The translations under genes were made by a program, and so were the position numbers. Under the pieces are notes generated by a model. The model was given only the letters and a program-made list of their open reading frames with translations, ran no database searches and was not told the origin of the DNA. A DNA stretch of 44,926 nt from an uncultured Bacilli bacterium (lineage in GTDB: Bacteria > Bacillota_I > Bacilli_A > RF39 > UBA660), in assembly GCA_947598485.1 (NCBI GenBank), contig CANQFJ010000011.1:1-44926 (forward strand), in the 5' to 3' direction. This document shows positions 41,058 through 44,926 of the stretch, one piece after another (the first letter of the stretch is position 1; the number at the start of each line of letters is the position of its first letter).

Positions 41058-42488
41058 ATGGAAGTAAAGTTATTAGGTAGTGCCTCTAAGGAATTTATTG
41101 ATGAGCAATTAAGAATTTGCGCCGGAGCGGGTAAACTTTCGAGAATGAAAGGTAAAGTACAAGATGCCTTAGATAGTTTTGCAAGCCCCGAAGAAGCTTT
41201 AAAGTTTATCAAGAGAGTAATTAAAATGGGCCATACTTCGACTATTGATCATGATTATATGGTCTTTTCGTTATCTGAAGTAAGTCCTGCGATTGAGCAA
41301 ACGATAATTGCCGAAAGATTTTCTTCTTTTACGATAAAATCGCGAAGAGAAGTAGATTTTAGAACCGTTGGTTACTACACACCTGATTTTCACGATAAAA
41401 ATGGCAATTTACTTTCTAACAATGAAGAACTTAAAGAAAAATATAATTCTCATATGAGATATTTATTTGATAGCTATTCTACTTTTGTTGATAATGGCAT
41501 TAATAAGGAAGATTCAAGATTTATCTTACCTTATTCTTATCATGCAGAAATTATTATGGGTCTTGATGCAACGGCATTAGCTCGAATGATAATTTCTATG
41601 ACTAAAGGCGTTCATTCTAATATAAGTGAATTTAAAGAATTTGGCGAAAAATTAAAGGAAATCGCGGCAACCAGAGCTCCATATCTTGAAACGGTAATAG
41701 AAAGTAGTGATGTAACTAACTCTTCTGAAATAGAGACTTTATTAAATGATTATGTTAAACCAAGAAATTATAAAACAACTGATAAAATAGAGTTAATTAG
41801 TTACACTAAAGATGTAGATAATTTGCTATTTATAAATGCTATTGCAAGAATATATGGTTACACCTTTAAAGACGCAAGCAAAATATATAAAGAAAAAATT
41901 GCTAACAATGAAGATTTAAAGAAAAAATTAATGAAAGCTATTTGTGAAGATGAAACTCATGAAGATTTAAAACAAGTTAATTTTCGCTTTAACTTAAGTG
42001 TACCATTTGCAGTTTTAACGCACTATACTCGTCATAGAAGACTTTCTTTATCAATCCCAGCATTTGTTCCTAATGTTGATGTTACAAAATATTTAACTCC
42101 ACCGAGTATTGAAGAAAATAAAAAGTTATTTGAATTATATAAAGAAATATATAAGAAAAATGCTGAGATATACAACGAATTTTTAAATATGGGTATTAGA
42201 GAAGAAGATTTAATATATTTTACTTTATCAGGAAATTTAGTTAATATTACCATTAACTTTGATGGGGAAGCTTTTAGATGGATATGTCGTTTAAGAATGT
42301 GTACTAAAGCTCAATGGTGTATTAGATATGCTGTCAATAAAATGCAGGCCGAGGTAGCTAAAGTATCAAAATATTTTGCCGCGAATCTTGGACCTGATTG
42401 TGTTACCAAACATAAATGTGGCGAAGGTAAAGAATCGTGTGGTAGAATTAATGCTATCTTAAAAGCAATAGGAGATAAAAATGAGTAA
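41058..42488 (+). CDS. thyX: Flavin-dependent thymidylate synthase, duplicated ThyX form
   Basis: Makes dTMP from dUMP with methylene-THF, FAD and NADPH. At 476 aa it is about twice a classical ThyX and holds two ThyX-like halves. The N-terminal half has GHTSTIDHDYMVF (about residues 58-70) and FILPYSYHAE. Where the RHR motif should be it has AER (85-87), followed by SRRE. The C-terminal half has TRHRRLSLS (RHR at 325-327) and RLRMCTKAQWCIRYA, but lacks the usual SxRY after it. The halves may complement each other in one pseudo-dimeric site. The ATG is 5 bp after glyA. It overlaps tmk by 8 nt. Confidence 0.88.
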   Translation: MEVKLLGSASKEFIDEQLRICAGAGKLSRMKGKVQDALDSFASPEEALKFIKRVIKMGHTSTIDHDYMVFSLSEVSPAIEQTIIAERFSSFTIKSRREVDFRTVGYYTPDFHDKNGNLLSNNEELKEKYNSHMRYLFDSYSTFVDNGINKEDSRFILPYSYHAEIIMGLDATALARMIISMTKGVHSNISEFKEFGEKLKEIAATRAPYLETVIESSDVTNSSEIETLLNDYVKPRNYKTTDKIELISYTKDVDNLLFINAIARIYGYTFKDASKIYKEKIANNEDLKKKLMKAICEDETHEDLKQVNFRFNLSVPFAVLTHYTRHRRLSLSIPAFVPNVDVTKYLTPPSIEENKKLFELYKEIYKKNAEIYNEFLNMGIREEDLIYFTLSGNLVNITINFDGEAFRWICRLRMCTKAQWCIRYAVNKMQAEVAKVSKYFAANLGPDCVTKHKCGEGKESCGRINAILKAIGDKNE

Positions 42489-43182
42489 GGGTAAAATTAT
42501 TGTAATCGAGGGAACTGATTGTTCAGGCAAAGCTAGCCAAACAGAATTATTAGTATCCTACTTAAAAGCTAAGGGCCAAAGAGTTACTCAATTTTCCTAT
42601 CCTCGCTATGATACGCCAACAGGTAAAATAATTGGTGGTCCCTATCTAGGTAAAAGTTATATTTGTGATGGATGGTTTAAGGAAGGTGCTGATGCTGTAG
42701 ATCCACGAGTAGCTAGTTTATATTATGCTGCAGATAGGCTCTATAATGCCAAAGAAGTACAAGATAAATTAGATGAAGGATACATAGTCATTCTTGATCG
42801 TTATACTTATAGTAATATGGGCCATCAGGGAGGCAAATATCGTAATAAAAAAGACCGATATAAAATGTATAAATTTATTGAAACTTTGGAATTTGATTTA
42901 CTAGGATTGCCTAAGCCTGATGCCGTTATTTTCTTGTATATGCCTCCGGATGAAGCTAAGTCATTAAGATTAGAAAGAGCAGAAAAGCTGGATGAACATG
43001 AAAAGAATGATGACCATTTAAGACATGCTGCTCAAAGCTATTTAGATATGGCAAAGCTCTATGATTTTAAGGTCATAAACTGCGTTATAAATGGTAAAGT
43101 AAGAACGAAAGAAGATATTCATAAAGATATTATCAAGATTTATGAATCCTTAGATAAAAATACTAATAGAGAATCGATATAA
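42481..43182 (+). CDS. tmk: Thymidylate kinase-like protein
   Basis: Phosphorylates dTMP to dTDP, the step after ThyX. The 233-aa protein has a P-loop IEGTDCSGKASQTE (residues 9-22). Here the residue after Lys is Ala, not Thr or Ser, as in a variant group of Firmicute thymidylate kinases. Other motifs are the DRYTYSNMGHQGG substrate loop and LERAEKLDEHEKND, a lid-like region. At 233 aa it is longer than usual (about 205-215), with a tail insert. The start overlaps the end of thyX (ATGAGTAA), which supports the dTMP pathway assignment. Confidence 0.9.
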   Translation: MSKGKIIVIEGTDCSGKASQTELLVSYLKAKGQRVTQFSYPRYDTPTGKIIGGPYLGKSYICDGWFKEGADAVDPRVASLYYAADRLYNAKEVQDKLDEGYIVILDRYTYSNMGHQGGKYRNKKDRYKMYKFIETLEFDLLGLPKPDAVIFLYMPPDEAKSLRLERAEKLDEHEKNDDHLRHAAQSYLDMAKLYDFKVINCVINGKVRTKEDIHKDIIKIYESLDKNTNRESI

Positions 43183-43202
43183 GTTTTAACAAAAAAGCTT
43201 TT

Positions 43203-43230
43203 TTTACCATGAAAGTTATGGTATTATAAT
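43203..43230 (+). promoter_or_regulatory. Promoter with an inverted repeat in its spacer
   Basis: TTTACC (43203-43208), 16 bp, TATAAT (43225-43230). Between them TACCAT (43205-43210) and ATGGTA (43218-43223) form an inverted repeat that would suit a repressor. Confidence 0.5.
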
Positions 43231-43246
43231 AGTGAGGTAAAATGGT

Positions 43247-43894
43247 ATGAAAAAGTGGCTAAGAAAATATATATTACCCCATAAGAAAAGCTATATTGCT
43301 TTAGCTATAGTTTTTTTAATTGTAGTTATTGCATCCGCAGTTGTTTATTTTTCTTATGCATATTATATTTCTAATACGGAAAATCTAATCGTATCAGGTA
43401 CTGCTAGTATTGAAGGGATAGATATACGGCTTAGAATGTATGTTCAAGATGAAAAAAATGGTGAACCTATTGAAAGTTATTATGAAGTTACCGAAGTAGA
43501 AAAAGATAAATATTTATATAATCCCGAATTAACGCATTGCTCAGATGGCGAGTCTATAGTTTCTGTAGATAGAAATGTATTTACCGTTTCATATGGTCAA
43601 AAAGGTAGTTGTTCAGTCTATTTTGACCTTGTAGATAAAAAGAAAGATATATCTATTAAAACGTATGTTGAAGAAGAAAGTGGAAAATTTAAATATAATG
43701 GCACTGGCACAGTTGATATGAATACCTACGAGTTAAGTAAAGAACTATCTGACTGCACAACTAATGGTGAAATTACAGATGATAATAAAGCTGATTTTAC
43801 AGGTAAGGGAAGCTGTGTAGCGGTTTATGTAAAAAAGAATAATAATCCTGCTCCTGCAGAGGAAGTTCCATCATCTGATGAAACCAACACATAA
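43247..43894 (+). CDS. Membrane-anchored or secreted protein with SipW-like signal, 215 aa
   Basis: Not recognised by family. The basic N-terminus (MKKWLRKYILPHKKS) precedes a hydrophobic helix (about residues 17-36) and the string YFSYAYYISNTEN, which resembles the camelysin/TasA-type signal end seen in the six-gene array. The exported part is beta-rich and acidic with four Cys (THCSDG, GSCSVY, SDCTTN, GSCVAV), arranged as two similar about 60-residue repeats ending in KGSC-x-VY, and a Pro/Glu/Ser tail. The two repeats suggest two small disulfide-bonded domains. SD GAGGTAA. A single gene between tmk and the convergent deformylase. Confidence 0.75.
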   Translation: MKKWLRKYILPHKKSYIALAIVFLIVVIASAVVYFSYAYYISNTENLIVSGTASIEGIDIRLRMYVQDEKNGEPIESYYEVTEVEKDKYLYNPELTHCSDGESIVSVDRNVFTVSYGQKGSCSVYFDLVDKKKDISIKTYVEEESGKFKYNGTGTVDMNTYELSKELSDCTTNGEITDDNKADFTGKGSCVAVYVKKNNNPAPAEEVPSSDETNT

Positions 43895-43924
43895 AAACAC
43901 AATTTTTCACAATTGTGTTTTTTT
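43894..43924. terminator. Bidirectional terminator between the 215-aa gene and def
   Basis: AAAACACAATT (43894-43904) pairs with AATTGTGTTTT (43911-43921), 6-nt loop, then a T-run on the plus strand and Ts on the minus strand. Confidence 0.85.
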
Positions 43925-43927
43925 AGG

Positions 43928-44482
43928 CTATAATTCACGCATTTTATCTTTATCTTTAAAAGGGTTGTTTTTATCAATGCGGTCAACAAATAAAATGCCA
44001 TTTAAATGATCTATCTCGTGTTGAAAAGCTACTGCTATTTCTTCACGGACTCTAATAGTATGTTCATTTCCATCGATATCGTTATATTTTACCGTTACTC
44101 TTGCATGTCTTGGTACGATACCTTCAACATAACGATTAACTGATAAACATCCTTCACCTTCGCCAACATAAACTAATTCTTCGCTTTGCGCAATTATTTC
44201 GGGGTTAATGATGATGTGAGTTTCAAACTTATTAGAATCTTCATCTTTGTTAGCAATTACAAATATTCTTTTGGGAATGCCCATTTGCACAAAAGCAAGT
44301 CCCATTCCTGGCCTTAAATGACATTTTTTAGCAATTTCTTCATCTTGCGATAATTCTAAGAATTTAATACTATCATAAATTAATTTTTTGTCTTTATCTG
44401 ATAGGGGAAATATAACAGTTTTGGAAACTGTCCTTAATATTTTATCTTTTTCATCTAATACTTTAATTTTTGGTACTTCCAT
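43928..44482 (-). CDS. def: Peptide deformylase
   Basis: Removes the formyl group from nascent proteins. The 184-aa form (type II length) has GMGLAFVQMG (motif 1, GxGLAAxQ with Phe-Val for the usual Ala-Ala), EGCLSV (motif 2, metal Cys) and FQHEIDHLNG (motif 3, HExDH). The frame extends up to 44536, but that N-terminus has no SD. The ATG at 44482 has AAAGGCGG 7 nt upstream and begins MEVPKIKVLDEKD like other deformylases. Single gene in this window. Confidence 0.94.
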   Translation of the reverse strand: MEVPKIKVLDEKDKILRTVSKTVIFPLSDKDKKLIYDSIKFLELSQDEEIAKKCHLRPGMGLAFVQMGIPKRIFVIANKDEDSNKFETHIIINPEIIAQSEELVYVGEGEGCLSVNRYVEGIVPRHARVTVKYNDIDGNEHTIRVREEIAVAFQHEIDHLNGILFVDRIDKNNPFKDKDKMREL

Positions 44483-44524
44483 AAAATAACCGCCTTTTTC
44501 ATTTGCTATTGTATCAGAAAATAA

Positions 44525-44549
44525 AAAAGTAAGCAATTGAATGCTTACT
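44525..44549 (-). terminator. Terminator of the YjcZ-like gene
   Basis: On the minus strand AGTAAGCA (44549-44542) pairs with TGCTTACT (44535-44528), 6-nt loop, followed by a T-run. Confidence 0.8.
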
Positions 44550-44557
44550 AATTTTTA

Positions 44558-44746
44558 TTAATTGTTATTATTTTGGTTAGTACCAAATCCCCAAGCGCCG
44601 ATGATAATTACAAGTAGGATAAATAATACTATCCATATTGCCGCACCAATGCCATAGCCTGATGTATATCCACCGTAAGTGCCACCACAACAAGGAGAAT
44701 ATGCGCCATTACCACCATAATAGCCATTATTTCCGTAATAATACAT
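44558..44746 (-). CDS. Gly/Tyr-rich YjcZ-like small membrane protein, 62 aa
   Basis: The N-terminal about 30 residues are Tyr/Gly/Asn-rich with a CC pair (SPCCGG). A membrane helix GIGAAIWIVLFILLVIIIGAWGF follows, closely like that of the 29-aa mini protein at 8564 and of YjcZ sporulation proteins. An Asn tail ends it. The SD AAAGGAGG is ideal for the ATG at 44746. TATAAT on the minus strand just upstream (44768-44773) could be a -10. The Tyr/Gly-rich head is typical of coat or crust proteins, so a spore-surface role is plausible but unproven. Confidence 0.78.
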   Translation of the reverse strand: MYYYGNNGYYGGNGAYSPCCGGTYGGYTSGYGIGAAIWIVLFILLVIIIGAWGFGTNQNNNN

Positions 44747-44869
44747 TTTAAACCTCCTTTATGTATCTATTATAAGATAAGCGAAAGTTTTAGTTTTGAC
44801 ACTCTTAAAAATGGATTTATTGTAAATTTATATTTATAATGCTAAAATTATAATCTTGAGTTTTGCAGT

Positions 44870-44912
44870 AAAAATGAGCAAACCTAGCAGTTATAAGGCT
44901 TTGCTCATTTTT
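44870..44912. terminator. Terminator-like hairpin at right edge
   Basis: AAAATGAGCAAACCT (44871-44885) pairs with AGGCTTTGCTCATTTT (44896-44911) with one bulged base, followed by Ts. The arms nearly match the hairpin at 21-61. The 44750-44869 stretch before it shows no gene. Confidence 0.65.
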
Positions 44913-44926
44913 TGCATCTTGTGTAA

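Noticed and set aside
43190-43205. A-run/T-run palindrome after tmk as a terminator
   Set aside because: AAAAAAGCTTTTTTT has no loop and only A-T pairs, so the hairpin would be very weak. No other terminator is evident there.
21-44912. Window ends considered as terminal redundancy of a circular element
   Set aside because: Only the hairpin arms agree. Loops and flanks differ, and the gene content is chromosomal.

Overview
The window looks like chromosomal DNA of a low-GC, endospore-forming member of the Bacilli, probably an uncultured gut-type lineage (the lineage is an inference). The evidence is strong AT bias, Shine-Dalgarno sites of the GGAGG type, ezrA and cotE (Bacilli markers), an uninterrupted sigK, a gerA germinant-receptor operon and tiny YjcZ-like proteins. 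TGA is used as a stop (nrnA, gerAA), so the code is standard and not mycoplasma-like.

Layout. 0.2-7.4 kb (+): ezrA-nifZ-thiI (division regulator, cysteine desulfurase, tRNA 4-thiouridine synthase), a 64-aa unknown, then ackA-nrnA-recX. 7.4-11.2 kb: prsA (-), two mini-membrane ORFs (+), a zinc-ribbon membrane protein (+), then capA-like and HIT genes (-). 11.2-12.4 kb (+): cotE, rpsP, khpA; the cotE terminator overlaps the rpsP promoter. 12.4-19.9 kb, mostly (-): a DUF1292-like protein, an unknown membrane protein, sigK, VanY-like peptidase and gerAA-gerAC-gerAB, with an RNHCP protein and a 119-aa unknown on +. 19.9-26.8 kb (+): rlmCD-like and Nudix genes, a 0.7-kb gap without large ORFs, popT (DUF368), two flavoproteins and deoD. 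26.8-31.7 kb (+): six tandem genes for secreted paralogues with camelysin/TasA-type signals and an invariant terminal Cys. 31.8-35.7 kb (-): a 14-unit CPxGY-repeat surface protein and a helical-repeat membrane protein. 36-43.2 kb (+): ruvA-HAD-ruvB, a Bro-N antirepressor-like gene, then folD-glyA-thyX-tmk (one-carbon folate to dTMP to dTDP). 43.2-44.9 kb: an anchored secreted protein, peptide deformylase and a Gly/Tyr-rich YjcZ-like protein.

The most novel-looking item lies in the 21.6-22.3 kb gap. I read it as a candidate type I toxin-antitoxin locus. A 28-codon hydrophobic peptide gene (- strand) has its own promoter and an SD that can be sequestered by an 8-bp stem. It converges on a ~65-nt small RNA with its own promoter and intrinsic terminator. 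The small-RNA unit plus the toxin 3' end is duplicated in tandem (168-bp period), giving two antitoxin-like RNAs for one intact toxin. The 5' ends of toxin mRNA and small RNA share a ~22-nt element.

The second accessory system is the cell-surface block at 26.8-35.7 kb, where the secreted array faces a convergent operon of two unusual surface or membrane proteins. The rest is core housekeeping and sporulation. Many gene starts had to be moved downstream, because SD sequences of the form GAGGTG or GGTTTTG mimic GTG or TTG start codons.
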